Shown: positions 1 to 12,304 of the stretch, piece after piece | Layout: each line of letters starts with the position of its first letter | Position numbering within the stretch: the stretch's first letter is position 1 | DNA from: Solen grandis | Taxonomy: Eukaryota; Mollusca; Bivalvia; Adapedonta; Solenidae | Assembly (NCBI GenBank): GCA_021229015.1 | Contig: CM037777.1 | Coordinates: 20,248,915 to 20,312,914, forward strand | Length of the DNA stretch: 64,000 nt | Direction: 5' to 3' | Position numbers and translations under genes: made by a program | The notes under the pieces: generated by a model | What the model was told of the DNA's origin: nothing | Database searches by the model: none | Seen by the model: only the letters and a program-made list of their open reading frames with translations

Positions 1-2640
1 AAGTAACAAAGATGGCTGCCCACCTAGAAAGGAGGTCAAAATTGTTTACACGCGAAGCGCTCCATTTACTACTACTAAGGTCACACATTGTTTTCCTGTG
101 TACCTGATTGAAATGTATATTGCATAGGATTTTTATTAGGAATTTTAAGTCATTGTATAATTGTAATATGTAATAAACGCTGTTAAGGTAAAGTTCTATA
201 AACCATTTACATACCATTTTTTTGTGTTACTTGGCCTGGAATAGATAGTAATATTTTAAGTCTTTAAAGGCCGCCATTTTGATTACAGTTTTAATGACGT
301 CAAAGTCGGCCACCTTAAAATGACGGTCATCGGCCATGTATTTCTGGTCAGTCGTCCAATAAATAGTGGCTGGCGGCCCCTTTTCAGCCAATTCGGCCAC
401 TTTCGGCCAGTTGTTACTATATAAGGGGTTTCGGCCTCATTCTGATGACAGTCTGAATTAGGTAAAGCTACGGCCTTCATTTCATTGCATTTTTATTATG
501 GAATTCCTAGTAAATAAACATTATAGGAAGTTTTAAAGATAAAAAAAGATGATATTGTTTACTTCAGGTTAAAATATATTTAGTATCATAATGGGTACTT
601 ACAACATTTAAAGTCTATTTTAAATTCTAACAACATTCGATTGTGGCACTGTTGGAACTGTTGGTTGTATTTTTTAATACGCGCGCCGATTTAAGTATCC
701 GTTAGGTACTTTAAGGTATTTATAGATCGTTTATCATAACGATAAAGGTGAACTTGTGTATTTAAGTAACATTAACCAGCACTGTACGCGTGTGATATTG
801 AATATTTTTCATTATGCTATGCGCAGAGTAACATTTATTATTTGTACATAAACAAAGTATCATGATTTTGATATTGAACTGTATATGTAAACAAAAATAA
901 AATTTATGTTTAACTTTAAAGCTGCGCAGTTGTGATGTTGATTCCCTGACAATATTTATTTTACACTGAACCGAGGGTCTACAGGCGGGGCGTAACAATA
1001 TATACGAAACAATGAATTATTTAAAAAAGAAGATCTGGCGTCCAGCCTATGAAAATAATCACATTTACGATTAAGGTAACCCATCCATCATTAAATTGTG
1101 ACCATGGTCCATCAAGTGATCAAGGAAATTTCATAGTAAATGCAAGCCTTTATGGACTTGGAGCAAAAGAGCCTAAATCTAAAATTTAATAATGTAAATA
1201 TATTAACTTGCAAAAATATCGTTATTAAAAAAAAAGAAAAGAAAAACACCTCCCTGAATTACTTCCGGTGACGTCATTTTTGAAATTCCCCTAGATCTGA
1301 TTGAGGTTATTTCGAAAAGTTCTCCATAAAAGCAAATTAAAAAAAGCAAAAGGTATATTTTTCAACCATAACTACAGCACACTGGAAATTTAAGTGTAAC
1401 AGTGATTCTTTCGTACTAAGATGGTACGTACTCGGTCAAATAGTTCTTGTATAGTTCTTGTATAAAACTCTTCAGATAACTTTAATTGAATGCTTAGGCT
1501 TTTAATACTTTAAAAAAGTAACAAATAGCTTGAAAATGAAATGCTTTATTAAGAAAATAAATCTGTAGTTGTACATTTGCTTATGTACAGTACAAAATGG
1601 TGAATTTGGGGGAAATTTGATATATAAATTGTGGGATTTTTTTTCGAAAAATGGTATTATATGTTCATTATTTCATTGTACAATTATTATACATTAATCT
1701 TACAATGGAAAGAAAAGACACTTAGTAGGATAATTATCATATCAAGTTTGTGCTCACACAGAATGCTTTCTTTATATGTATATACACCAAGAAACCAGAA
1801 TTTCAAAATTCATCCATTAGGGTTCTACTACCTTAAATTAACATACAATGTACTCGAGTAAAAGTCAAGACAGAAAGATGACAAAATATAATGACATTTA
1901 CTTATACATTACGTCCGCTGTAAGAGAAGAGTAATACCTCTGCTTCCAGTGGAGAAATCACACACACGGTAATTACTCCTCTTTAATGCATTATTCATAT
2001 TCGCATTTAACGAGAATTTAGCTAATGTATGACCTTACAAAAGGGGATGTATGTAATGACTTTATTATCTATCATTATCTAGATCTATCTAAAAATACAA
2101 CAAACAAACAAAATGAAATAAATAAAACACACACACACAGGTATGTCAACATGCTACTTGTATATTTGCCCGCAGTGACGCAGTGTGACATATCTGTCTC
2201 ATAATGACGAATGATATCGATAATTGATACAAGAAATCGAAGAAAGAAATACAGACAGGAAAAAAAGAGACAACCTTGGTAGGGAGGAAGGAACAAAAGA
2301 ATGACAGACAGATTAGTTGGCAAATATTTGGAGAAACCTGCAAGGGATAGCCGGACAGAAAAAAAAAAGTTTAACGGGCGAGAGAAGAAGACGAAGAAGA
2401 AGAGGAGAGAGAGAGGGGGGGGGGGTTGGCTGCAAAGATTGAAAAAGAAAGGACCATGGGACAGAGTTATTTTTTAAAGCTTTGTGAGTTTTGTTTTTAG
2501 ATGTTTCTCCAAATTTTTCAGAGTAAGTTAAGTAGCTAGTCACTATCCAGATTTTTTTGCATTACACTGTCCATTCGGGATATAACGCCATAGAAAGGTG
2601 GTATGATATACTATAACACACCTAATACCATTATTATTAA
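1..2640. other. Non-coding stretch, nothing recognised
   Basis: AT-rich sequence with no ORF that resembles a known protein. Small features are a possible TATA-like string near 417-426, a GGCC-rich patch at 270-480, an (AC)n run near 2137-2150 and a purine-rich tract at 2360-2430. I see no splice-flanked exon here. Confidence 0.5.
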
Positions 2641-5600
2641 TATAAGTGCGTTCACAGTAATATAAGTGCCTACACAGTAATACAAGTGCCTTCACAGTAA
2701 TATAAGTGCCTTCACAGTAATACAAGTGCCTACACAGTAATATAAGTGCCTACACAGTTATACAAGTGCCTACACAGTAATATAAGTGCCTTCACAGTAA
2801 TATAAGTGCCTACACAGTAATATAAGTGCCTTCACAGTTATACAAGTGCCTACACAGTAATATAAGTGCTTTCACAGTAATATAAGTGCCTACACAGTAA
2901 TATAAGTGCCTACACAGTAATATAAGTGCCTACACAGTAATACAAGTGCCTACACAGTAATATAAGTGCCTACACAGTAATATAAGTGCATACACAGTAA
3001 TATAAGTGCCTTCACAGTTATACAAGTGCCTACACAGTAATATAAGTGCCTTCACAGTAATATAAGTGCCTACACAGTAATACAAGTGCCGTCACAGTTA
3101 TACAAGTGCCTACACAGTAATATAAGTGCCTACACAGTAATATAAGTGCCTTCACAGTAATATAAGTGCCTACACAGTAATATAAGTGCCTACACAGTAA
3201 TATAAGTGCCTACACAGTAATACAAGTGCCTACACAGTAATATAAATGCCTACACAGTAATATAAGTGCCTACACAGTAATATAAGTGCCTACACAGTAA
3301 TACAAGTGCCTTCACAGTAATATAAGTGCCTACACATAAATACAAGTGCCTACACAGTAATACAAGTGCCTACACAGTAATATAAGTGCATACACAGTAA
3401 TATAAGTGCCTACACAGTAATATAAGTGCCTTCACAGTTATATAAGTGCCTACACAGTTATATAAGTGCCTACACAGTAATATAAGTGCCTACACAGTAA
3501 TATAAAGTGCCTTCACAGTAATATAAGTGCCTACACATAATACAAGTGCCTACACAGTATAAATATAAAGTGCCTACACAGTAATATAAGTGCCTACACA
3601 GTAATACAAGTGCCTACACAATAATATAAATGCCTACACAGTAAAACAAGTGCCTCTACACAGTAATAAAGTGCCTACACAGTAATATAAGTGCCTACAC
3701 AGTAATATAAGTGCCTACACAGTAATACAAGTGCCTACACAGTAATATAAGTGCTTTCACAGTAATATAAGTGCCTACACAGTAATACAAGTGCCTACAC
3801 AGTAATATAAGTGCCTACACAGTAATATAAGTGCCTTCACAGTTATATAAGTGCCTACAGTAATATCAAAGTGCCTACACAGTAATAAAGTGCCTACACA
3901 GTAAAATGCTACAAGTCATTCACCGTTATATAAGTGCCTACACAGTTATATAAGTGCCTACACAAGTACAATACAAGTGCCTTCACCATTATATAAGTGC
4001 CTACACAGTAATATAAGTGCCTACACAGTAATACAAGTGCCTACACAGTAATATAAGTGCCTACACAGTAATACAAGTGCCTTCACCGTTATATAAGTGC
4101 CTACACAGTAATACAAGTGCCTACACAGTAATATAAGTGCATACACAGTAATATAAGTGCCTACACAGTAATACAAGTGCCTACACAGTAATATAAATGC
4201 CTACACAGTAATATAAGTGCCTTCACAGTAATATAAGTGCCTACACAGTAATATAAGTGCCTACACAGTAATATAAGTGCCTACACAGTAATACAAGTGC
4301 CTACACAGTAATATAAGTGCCTACACAGTAATATAAGTGCCTACACAGTAATATAAGTGCCTACACAGTAATACAAGTGCCATACACAGTATTATAAGTG
4401 CCTACACAGTAATACAAGTGCCTACACAGTAATACAAGTGCCTACACAGTAATACAAGTGCCTACATAGTTATATAAGTGCCTACACAGTAATACAAGTG
4501 CATACACAGTAATATAAGTGCCTATACAATAATATAAGTGCCTACACAGTAATACAAGTGCCTACACAGTACTATAAATGCCTACAGAGTAATATAAGTG
4601 CCTTCACAGTAATATAAGTGCCTACACAGTAATACAAGTGCCTACACAGTAATTTAAGTGCCTACACAGTAATACAAGTGCCTTCACAGTTATATAAGTG
4701 CCTACACAGTAATATAAGTGCCTACACAGTAATACAAGTGCCTACACAGTAATACAAGTGCCTACACAGTAATATAAGTGCTTACACAGTAATACAAGTG
4801 CCTTCACAGTTATATAAGTGCCTACACAGTAATACAAGTGCCTACACAGTAATATAAGTGCCTACACAGTAATACAAGTGCCTACACAGTTATATAAGTG
4901 CCTACACAGTAATATAAGTGCTTATCACAGTATATAAGTGCCTACACAGTAATACAAGTGCCTACACAGTAATATAAGTGCCTACACAGTAATATAAGTG
5001 CCTTCACAGTTATACAAGTGCCTACACAGTAATATAAGTGCTTTCACAGTAATATAAGTGCCTACACAATAATACAAGTGCCTACACAGTAATATAAGTG
5101 CCTACACAGTAATATAATGCTCAAGTATAAGTGCCTACACAGTAATATAAGTGCTTACACAGTAATAAAGTGCCTTAACAGTTATATAAGTGCCTACACA
5201 GTAATACAAGTGCCTACACAGTAATATAAGTGCCTACACAGTAATATAAGTGCCTACACAGTAATACAAGTGCCTACACAGTAATATAAGTGCCTACACA
5301 GTAATATAAGTGCCTACACAGTAATATAAGTGCCTACACAGTAATATAAGTGCCTACACAGTAATATAAGTGCCTACACAGTAATATAAGTGCCTTCACA
5401 GTTATACAAGTGCCTACACAGTAATATAAGTGCTTTCACAGTAATATAAGTGCCTACACAATAATACAAGTGCCTACACAGTAATATAAGTGCCTACACA
5501 GTAATATAAGTGCCTACACAGTAATACAAGTGCTTTCACAGTAATATAAGTGCCTACACAGTAATATAAGTGCCTACACAGTAATACAAGTGCCTACACA

Positions 5601-6030
5601 GTTATATAAGTGCCTACACAGTAATACAAGTGCCTACACAGTTATATAAGTGCCTACACAGTAATACAAGTGCCTACACAGTTATATAAGTGCCTACACA
5701 GTAATACAAGTGCATACACAGTAATACAAGTGCCTACACAGTAATACAAGTGCCTACACAGTTATATAAGTGCCTACACAGTAATACAAGTGCATACACA
5801 GTAATACAAGTGCCTACACAGTAATATAAGTGCCTACACAGTAATACAAGTGCATACACAGTTATATAAGTGCCTACACAGTAATACAAGTGCCTACACA
5901 GTAATATAAGTGCCTACACAGTAATACAAGTGCCTACACAGTTATATAAGTGCCTACACAGTAATACAAGTGCCTACACAGTAATACAAGTGCATACACA
6001 GTAATACAAGTGCCTACACAGTTATATAAG
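2640..6030. repeat. Minisatellite, 20-bp unit, about 169 copies
   Basis: The unit TATAAGTGCCTACACAGTAA repeats almost without break for about 3.4 kb. Variants sit at a few fixed places: TAT or TAC at the third base, CCTAC or CCTTC, and GTAA or GTTA. Short irregular units with 1-5 base indels cluster at about 3500-3960, 4380 and 5110. Toward the right end (5580-6000) a 40-bp dimer of a TAC-type and a TAT-type unit is common, a sign of higher-order amplification. No stable reading frame crosses the array, so I treat it as non-coding. Confidence 0.97.
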
Positions 6031-6314
6031 TCAGTAAAAAAATCAAAATACATGATCATGCATATGTATAATTTGTAGTTGAAGAAAACACCTCAAAATT
6101 ATTTTAGTTATGCACATGTAGAAGGATATTGGCTTGACACGATATCATGATACATAATCGGTTAACGCCGATCTCATCTTTAACAACTAATTGTCGCCGA
6201 TGTAGAGATAATCGGTTGACCACTAGATCCCACTTTAGTAGTACTGGTATAAACAAATACATAATATCTGACCACATTTCATGTACCAGTACACTGTGGG
6301 TATGTCCTCCTTAC

Positions 6315-6393
6315 CTTTGACAGGGATGAAGGGTTTAGGGATGATGTTCTGGAAGGGAGCCGCATTTTTTAGGTCACACACTTCCTCTTGTGT
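6315..6393 (-). CDS. Internal exon of an unidentified minus-strand gene
   Basis: On the minus strand a pyrimidine-rich acceptor (ending TCATTACAG) precedes a 79-nt open segment followed by a consensus donor, CAAAG|GTAAGGAG. The segment reads 26 codons plus one base, beginning TQEEVCDLKNAAPFQNIIPK and ending FIPVK, so it would leave in phase 1. Composition is unlike the AT-rich surroundings: no stop, and a compact mix of acidic, Asn/Pro and hydrophobic residues. I do not recognise the protein. No partner exon is obvious between the minisatellite and the window start, nor to the right, so introns must be long or the exon is orphaned. The call rests on splice signals and coding look only. Confidence 0.5.
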
Positions 6394-6962
6394 CTGTAAT
6401 GACAATAAAACATTGAGAAACAACCGTTTCTATGGCAACCCTAGTCATTAATTACCTGATGGAAATTCATACTGCCAATTCGGAAAGATTAGGTTTTTTA
6501 ACTGAAAACATTTTTTCTTCAAACAAATTAACAGCCAACCATTTAATACTATCTGCCATTGTGTCATGGAATTTGTCATGGTTCTTACGGGTCATATGCA
6601 TGCAAATGCATAAGCTGGGGTAATAAGTGATACATTCACAAATAATATTTGTTAACAAATGTAACATTATAATATTTTCATTAGGTAGCCATAATATAAT
6701 GTCAAAGTTTTTAAGTGTTTAAAGTTACACAAACAAATGGGATTTCACTTAGTGATCCTTAGCAAATTTTGTGTAGTACCTTGGACTCTCCCTGGTAGTA
6801 TTATAATATTTTCAGTTTGACATAGTATACACTTGTAAACACCCTTATTTGGAGTTATTTTTACCATTCGTTTTATACAAACTTACCATATATATTTGCT
6901 ATTATATTTTTTTTAAATTTTTGTAATGTAATACTTTTCTTTATTATCAGAACTCAAAATTC
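6394..6962. other. Non-coding stretch
   Basis: AT-rich sequence between the minus-strand exon and a 29-base poly-G run (6963-6991). Nothing recognisable apart from two short ORFs that look random. Confidence 0.5.
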
Positions 6963-6991
<29 letters not shown>

Positions 6992-6993
<2 letters not shown>

Positions 6994-7245
6994 TCCGTGG
7001 CCGAGAGGGTAAAGTCGCTGACTTTAGAAATCACTCAGCCCCTCACCGCGTGGGTTCGAAACTCGGCAGGGTCATTCTGATTTTCATGGGAGGAAGCCTT
7101 CCAGCTGGCTTGCGGTAGGTCGGTGGTTCTATCCGGATGCCTCCGTGCATTCGGGGTTTTCCTCCACCTGTAATTAGCTGGACGTCGCTATATGACTGAA
7201 ATACTGTCGAAGCGACGGTCAACTCAAATAGTCAAGTAAATTCAA
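6992..7245 (+). mobile_element. tRNA-derived SINE, family 1, near full length
   Basis: The head is tRNA-like: GCCTCCGTGGCCGAGAGGG with an A-box-like stretch, then a B box GGGTTCGAAACTC about 50 bases on. The body has GGAAGCCTTCCAGCTGGCTT, a CGGTAGGTCGGTGG stretch and CTCCACCTGTAATTAGCTGG. The tail reads GTCGAAGCGACGGTCAACTC then AATAGTCAAGT. The same body and tail recur at 11.3, 27.3, 38.8 (minus), 40.2, 60.2 (tail) and 62.5 kb (minus). A poly-G run abuts its 5' end. V-SINE-type superfamilies of molluscs are the likely relatives. Confidence 0.85.
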
Positions 7246-7745
7246 ACTTCGGATTTGATTTATATCCTCGAGTACTCTATTTCGACGCATCACTATTCCG
7301 ACGCCATTTTTGTTTTGACCTCGTTTGTGATTTCGGAATTACGTATGACGTCATCCTCGCGAAGTTTTGTGTGTCAACACCCCTTTGATCTTTCGGACGA
7401 TAAAATGTGGCGAGTTATTGATTTTGAGGTATTATTTTGATGTGTTTTATACAATACACCCAAAAAACACAATATTCTATAAACACACTTTTTTAGATGT
7501 GTATCCTTACATATTTTCATTCATAAGAAATGAAAAGAAAAATGTTGTGCAGCCGACATAATCTCGTACATTATTTTGGTACGTCACTTGATAGTCATGT
7601 GACTTGTAGTTTAAGTTACACGTAATTATTTCACCCTTTAGTAAGATGTATTCGTTATGTAATGGATGGCTGTATTTCGTTAAATTTGTTAAACCCAATT
7701 ATTATACTTGAATTTGAGATTCATTATTCTTAATCCCATTAACAG

Positions 7746-9668
7746 AAATCTAAAGTCAAATGCAGGGCATATTCCCCGACTTCTATGACAGAAGCCTATA
7801 GACGGTGTAGGGAAACATTTGCCCCCATAAGGACAACAGCTCGTCAATATGGTGTCCCAGAATCAACGCTGCGCCATAAGTTGAGCAGGAGGACAGATCC
7901 TGAAGCTGTGAGGTCAGGGCCCACACCCACTTTCACTCAGGAGGAGGAGGCATTCCTTGTTGAGCACCTGAAGTTCACTGCCTCAGTTGGTTATGGGTAC
8001 AGCAGGTAGGTGTTGATGTATTATTAATGTACTAATTAAATTAATTTTATTTGATCGTCTACAGAATATTTACTTAATCGTGAGTTGTATTCTATTTTTC
8101 AGGAAAGAAGTTGTCGATATTGCAACCGAGTATGCCATAGCCCTTGGTCTCAGACAGCCTGGAGAAACACTTTCTGTTGGGTGGTTCGTGAACCTTAAAT
8201 CGAGATGGCCAGAACTGAAACTCCTGCCTGCGAGAGGCCTATCAATACAGAGAGCAAAGGCAACATCAAAGAATGTGTCAAAAATTATTTCTGTGAACTT
8301 GAACACATCATTAAAAAATACAATTTAATTGATCGCCCAGAGAGGCTGTACAATGTTGATGAGAAAGGGTTAAGCACTACTCATAAGCCCCCACCTGTTG
8401 TTTGTGGACATGCTAATCCACCAGCTGTCATTTCAGCTGGTAGATTAAATGTCACAGTTTTAGGCTGCGGAAATGCCCAGGGTCAGCAGATACCCCCATA
8501 CTTTGTTTTTCCAGGTGTTCGCATGAATCGCGAATTTATGAATGATAAAACTCCTGGTGCTGATGGTACTGTGTCTGAGAGTGGCTGGAGTAACAGTGAA
8601 ATATTTAAAAAATATCTCCAGTCGCATCTCATCAAGTACCTACCAGAACGGTCAGAGAATTGCCCAATTGTGTTATTCTATGATGGGCATAGGTCTCACA
8701 TCAACTTAGGATTAGTACAGTGGGCCAGAAATGAAAACATCATTCTGTTTGTCCTACCAGCTCACACCTCACATGTACTCCAGCCAATGGATGTTGGCTG
8801 CTTTGGGCCGTTTGAGAAAGTTTTCAACAGAATATCCCATAAATTCATGAGAGAAAATTGTGGAAGATCAATAACAAAGTTTGATGTTTGTAAGCTCGGG
8901 TGCAGTGCGTACACCAAAACACTTACACCTGAGAATTTGCAATCTGCTTTTCGGAAATCTGGCATTTTTCCTCTGAACCCCAATGCTGTAAACCAATCCT
9001 GTTTCCTGCCGTCAACTGTGTTAGAGCAGGAGAACATCCAACCAGATATCGAACCTTGTACCCAGCCAGAGATCGAACCTTGTTCCCATCCGGAAATCGA
9101 ACATTGTCCACAACCAGAAACCCAGCTGGAAATCGAACCATGCCACCAACCAGAACCCATACCAATAAATCCTCAATCCCCCTCTGCATTTTTTCACACT
9201 AAAGAAACCCCACTTAAATGTAAGAAGCCACCCACCAAGAAGCGTAAATATCTCAGCACTCTTGTAAGTGGTAGAGCCATAACAGAAGATGGCATGTTTG
9301 CGGTAATAAGAGAGCACGAAGCTGCCAGGAAACACCCCAGCAAAGGTAAGGGTAAAGGAAAAAAACAAACAAAAAAATGTCCAACACCTACCCTGTGTAA
9401 CATTGCCCCAACCACATCAGGTCAACAAAATGCACCTGTCAGTACTGATGATGATTCATCCGACATAGAAGAGTCCGAAAAGTGCTGCGTATGCAACAAA
9501 TTCACACCTGATGAAGTCAGGAACAGCATTTCTGTCATATTTACTAAATGGGTTCAGTGTGACAAATGTGGTCATTGGACCCATTTGAAATACTGCACAA
9601 ATGTTGTTGTAGTTAGGAGGGGTGATCAGTTCTACTGTATGCACTGCACCCGGGACCCGGAGGAGTAA
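7746..9668 (+). CDS. pogo-like DDE transposase with C-terminal PHD finger, frameshifted
   Basis: Two coding exons. Exon 1 runs to 8005 (first ATG 7785; an acceptor at 7744-7745 allows an upstream 5' exon) and exon 2 is 8103-9668. The intron has donor GTAGGT and acceptor TTTTTCAG, and codon phase is kept. Exon 1 encodes a Psq-type helix-turn-helix (TTARQYGVPESTLRHKL). Exon 2 begins with a CENP-B-like DNA-binding part (KEVVDIATEYA, GWFVNLKSRW). It continues into a DDE_1 catalytic core with Asp in NVDEKG (8358), YDGHRSH (8682) and QPMDVG (8790), i.e. DD35D, all intact. A Pro/Glu/Cys short-repeat linker (about 9041-9165) and a basic stretch follow. Last comes a C4HC3 PHD-like finger (9480-9650: CCVC, WVQCDKCGHWTH, CMHC). 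One missing base near 8269-8271 shifts the frame between the DNA-binding and catalytic parts. This is either a dead copy or an assembly error. Full length would be about 596 residues. Confidence 0.85.
8269..8271 (+). other. Single-base frameshift in transposase
   Basis: Upstream the protein reads in one frame through QRAKATSK. The family-like continuation (CVKNYFCELEHIIKKYN) is in the next frame, the two sharing the G at 8271. Everything downstream is open to 9668, so the break is a single one-base loss. Confidence 0.75.
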
Positions 9669-10267
9669 ATGATCATGGGTGATTATGTCAGAAATTAATG
9701 TTGCAGTGATTTGGGAAAGATGACATTTTTTTATATATCATCATATATGAAAGTTATTATCTGAGATGACATCTTAGAAAATTTGACATGGACCATTTCC
9801 TTTCCTAGTCACTGATGTTGGTTTTATTTATTTTTTATTTATTTTTTTCAAAACCTTATTCATAATGTTATTTTAAAAAAAATAAAAAAAGGTAAAAATT
9901 TATGGTTTAATAAAGAAAAATCATTTATATAGGTTTATTCTTTTTTACCTACAGTTTATAGTTTATATGTACTGCTTACTGTAGAGTGAAAATTCAAGTG
10001 TTGTTTACATGTACACTGATTAAAAATAGTAACCAATCAGATGCGTCGTTTCATTGTACTCTCAAGTTTTCCAAAACGAATAGCATTGACATGCAAAATA
10101 GTGTTTTTTGGGTCGAAAAACGATATCATCGACTTGAAAACAAGGTAAGATCATTGTTAAATGATTTATTTATGCAAAGCTATGGAAATTATTAAATTTG
10201 TTCGTGCAAAGTTAATAGAGAACATTGATCGTTTCTTAGGTGCGTCGGAACTGTGTACTCGAGGATA

Positions 10268-10647
10268 TATGTCTTTTGTAGTAGACTTAATCCGTTTCCG
10301 TTATTTGTTTTTCCTTTTCGCTATTTAGGCATACGTACCTGCTCAGACATGCGCAGCATACAAAATTCCTAAGCCACGCGCATCTTGTAACCAAAACAAT
10401 ATGGCGTCTAAAGGATGGGATTTAGTGTCTAACAAACCAAGTTTTGTGAAAAGTTGAAGTGTTTCGCATTCCACATAGATTTTTCGTCGGTGTGGCGGAT
10501 GACATACGTTTATATATCTCCGCTGAGGAAATCCAACAATGTTAGGTGGAGCGTATTCGTATCCTTCTTAAATTATCGAGTTATTTTGTGAATCCGTTTA
10601 TCGGTTGTTTATTAAACGGACTGTCACTAGTCTAGTGACTAGTGTCA
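10268..10647. other. Spacer between transposon elements A and B
   Basis: 380 bases with higher CpG content than the surroundings, including an ATG in good context (AACAATATGGCG at about 10399) that opens only an 18-codon frame. It ends in the near-palindrome CACTAGTCTAGTGACTAGTG. It could be an old host 5' exon or promoter, but I see no convincing donor site. Confidence 0.3.
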
Positions 10648-10649
10648 TA

Positions 10650-11807
10650 TCCTCGAGTACACAGTTCTGACGCACCTAAGAAAAAATCGTGGTCTTTTTT
10701 AATTTAATTTAGACAAAAACATCATTTTCCATTGTATGGCTATTCATGATCTTATCCTGGTGGGTTGTATTACCGTGGTATTTAGGTTTCAGAAATTAGT
10801 TACAAATAGAATAGACACATGAACAATTTATCTTTCAGTAATCCTCAACATTTCATTGATAAAATAAATGATTGTCACTTCTCTAGAACAATTTCTCCTT
10901 GATAAAAATATTGATAATGTGAACACTACGCAATATATTTCAGAAATTTCTAGGTAGGGTATTACCAATAAATATATAAACTTCACCTCTAGTAATCTAT
11001 TTAGATCAAATATCATCATAATAAATTTTCTGTGACGTTCATTATGCTGTCCTGCAACATTTAGAATGATTTTTAATAATGTTGTATATATTTATTTTTT
11101 AATTATTGTTGCTCTGCCCGAACTAAAAAAATATCACAAAGAGATGAAATATTCATAGGACTAAGGTTTTTCAATGAAAAAATCACAACTTGGCATGTCA
11201 GTATTTTTAAGTGAGGCAGACTTGAGGGTACAATGAAATGACACATCTGACTGTTTTATAAATTTAATCATTGAAGAATGTAAATAAAAAATGAACTCAG
11301 CCCCTCCCCCCGTGGGTTCAAATCTCGGAAGGGTTATTCGGATTTTCATGGGAGGAAGCCTTCTAGCAGGCTTGCGGTAGGTCAGTGGTTCTAACCGGAT
11401 GCCTCTTTCTATTCAGGGTCTTCCTCCACCTGTAATTAGCTGGACATCACTATATTATGACTGAAATACTGTCGAAGCAACGGTAAACTCAAATAGTCTA
11501 GTCAAGTCAAAAGATGAATTTTGGTGTCAGAAATAATGTACGAGGGAATGTCAGTTGCACAACTTTTTGCATTGCTTCATGGAAAATATGCCAGATGAGA
11601 AAAAGTACTTAATGAAAAGGAGGTTTTGCAGGAGTGTTGTATAAAGTACATGTCAAATAATAGCCCTATATCAATAACTCGCCACATCTTGGCATTCTAG
11701 CGCTAAAAGAGATGTTGACAAACAAAACTTGTAAGAATGACGTCACACAGAACCCAAAATAAAAAATATGAGGCGAAAACAAAAAAGGTGTCAGAATAGA
11801 GTATCGT
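10650..11807 (-). mobile_element. Non-autonomous relative of element A (element B), inverted
   Basis: The left border TCCTCGAGTACACAGTTCTG repeats the right TIR of element A, preceded by TA. The right border is a decayed copy of A's left TIR. Read on the minus strand, 11525-11807 matches 7265-7585 and 11165-11290 matches about 10015-10130. B therefore has A's two ends but lacks the transposase. A family 1 SINE (about 11292-11513) sits between the two parts. Together A and B form a tail-to-tail imperfect inverted repeat of about 4.5 kb. Confidence 0.65.
11292..11513 (+). mobile_element. SINE family 1, head truncated
   Basis: Starts at the B-box region (GTGGGTTCAAATCTCGG) and continues through the family body (GGAAGCCTTC, CTTGCGGTAGGTCAGTGG, CCACCTGTAATTAGCTGG) to the tail GTCGAAGCAACGGTAAACTC. 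It lacks the A-box half. Nested within element B. Confidence 0.85.
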
Positions 11808-12304
11808 ATGAAAGTGTGAAAATTCAGGTTCATCATCAAGACACTCTACAGTATCAACCATTTTGTTATATCAAACATTGTCACGAGAATGGTATATATT
11901 CCTGATATGTCATTATCAAAAACTGGATTTTCTTCTTTTGTTTGTTTTCTGGACATTTGTTGTTTAGCAACCTAATATATTTCTTTGTATCCCTACATGA
12001 CCTGTTTTTGCCCATAATGTTTTTCCGCCCAACCTCAAAAAATTATAATAATGCTGTTCGAATATCACAATTTCTTGATTAGCCTCCGTACACAATTCCT
12101 TGACAAATGGTCGCAAATCAGATCTTAATTGTATGTTTTTTTATGGTGTTACTTGTTCACCTGCATTATGACATTAAGAGTAAAGTGGCCTAAAAGAGGT
12201 TATGCATTTTCCAGGGCACATAGAATATCATTGTTGATGATAATATGCATTCTTGATTTTTATTCATCTGTTGCCAATATAAAAACAAAAAATATCTTAA
12301 GCAG

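Larger units (their letters stand above)
7265..10265 (+). mobile_element. pogo-type DNA transposon (element A)
   Basis: Terminal inverted repeats: the left end begins TCCTCGAGTACTCTATTTCG and the right end is its imperfect reverse complement, ending GTACTCGAGGA. Both are bordered by TA, the target site of Tc1/mariner/pogo elements. The interior carries a DDE transposase (7746-9668), an AT-rich 3' region with a likely poly(A) signal AATAAA near 9908, and non-coding subterminal sequence. Much of both subterminal regions is repeated in inverted order in element B (10650-11807). TIR boundaries were judged by eye. Confidence 0.75.

Noticed and set aside
283..480. 65-residue minus-strand ORF in the GGCC-rich patch
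   Set aside because: No splice signals or recognisable motif. The composition follows from repeated GGCCGAA-like words, possibly a decayed repeat.
2543..2725. ORF through the 20-bp minisatellite
   Set aside because: 20 is not a multiple of 3, so the peptide is a frame-cycling artefact and breaks at variant units.
8762..9415. Several minus-strand ORFs of 73-132 residues
   Set aside because: Antisense shadows of the transposase linker and PHD region.
10384..10455. ATGGCG in good context between elements A and B as a CEP126 start exon
   Set aside because: Stops after 18 codons and lacks a good donor; kept only as a note in the spacer feature.
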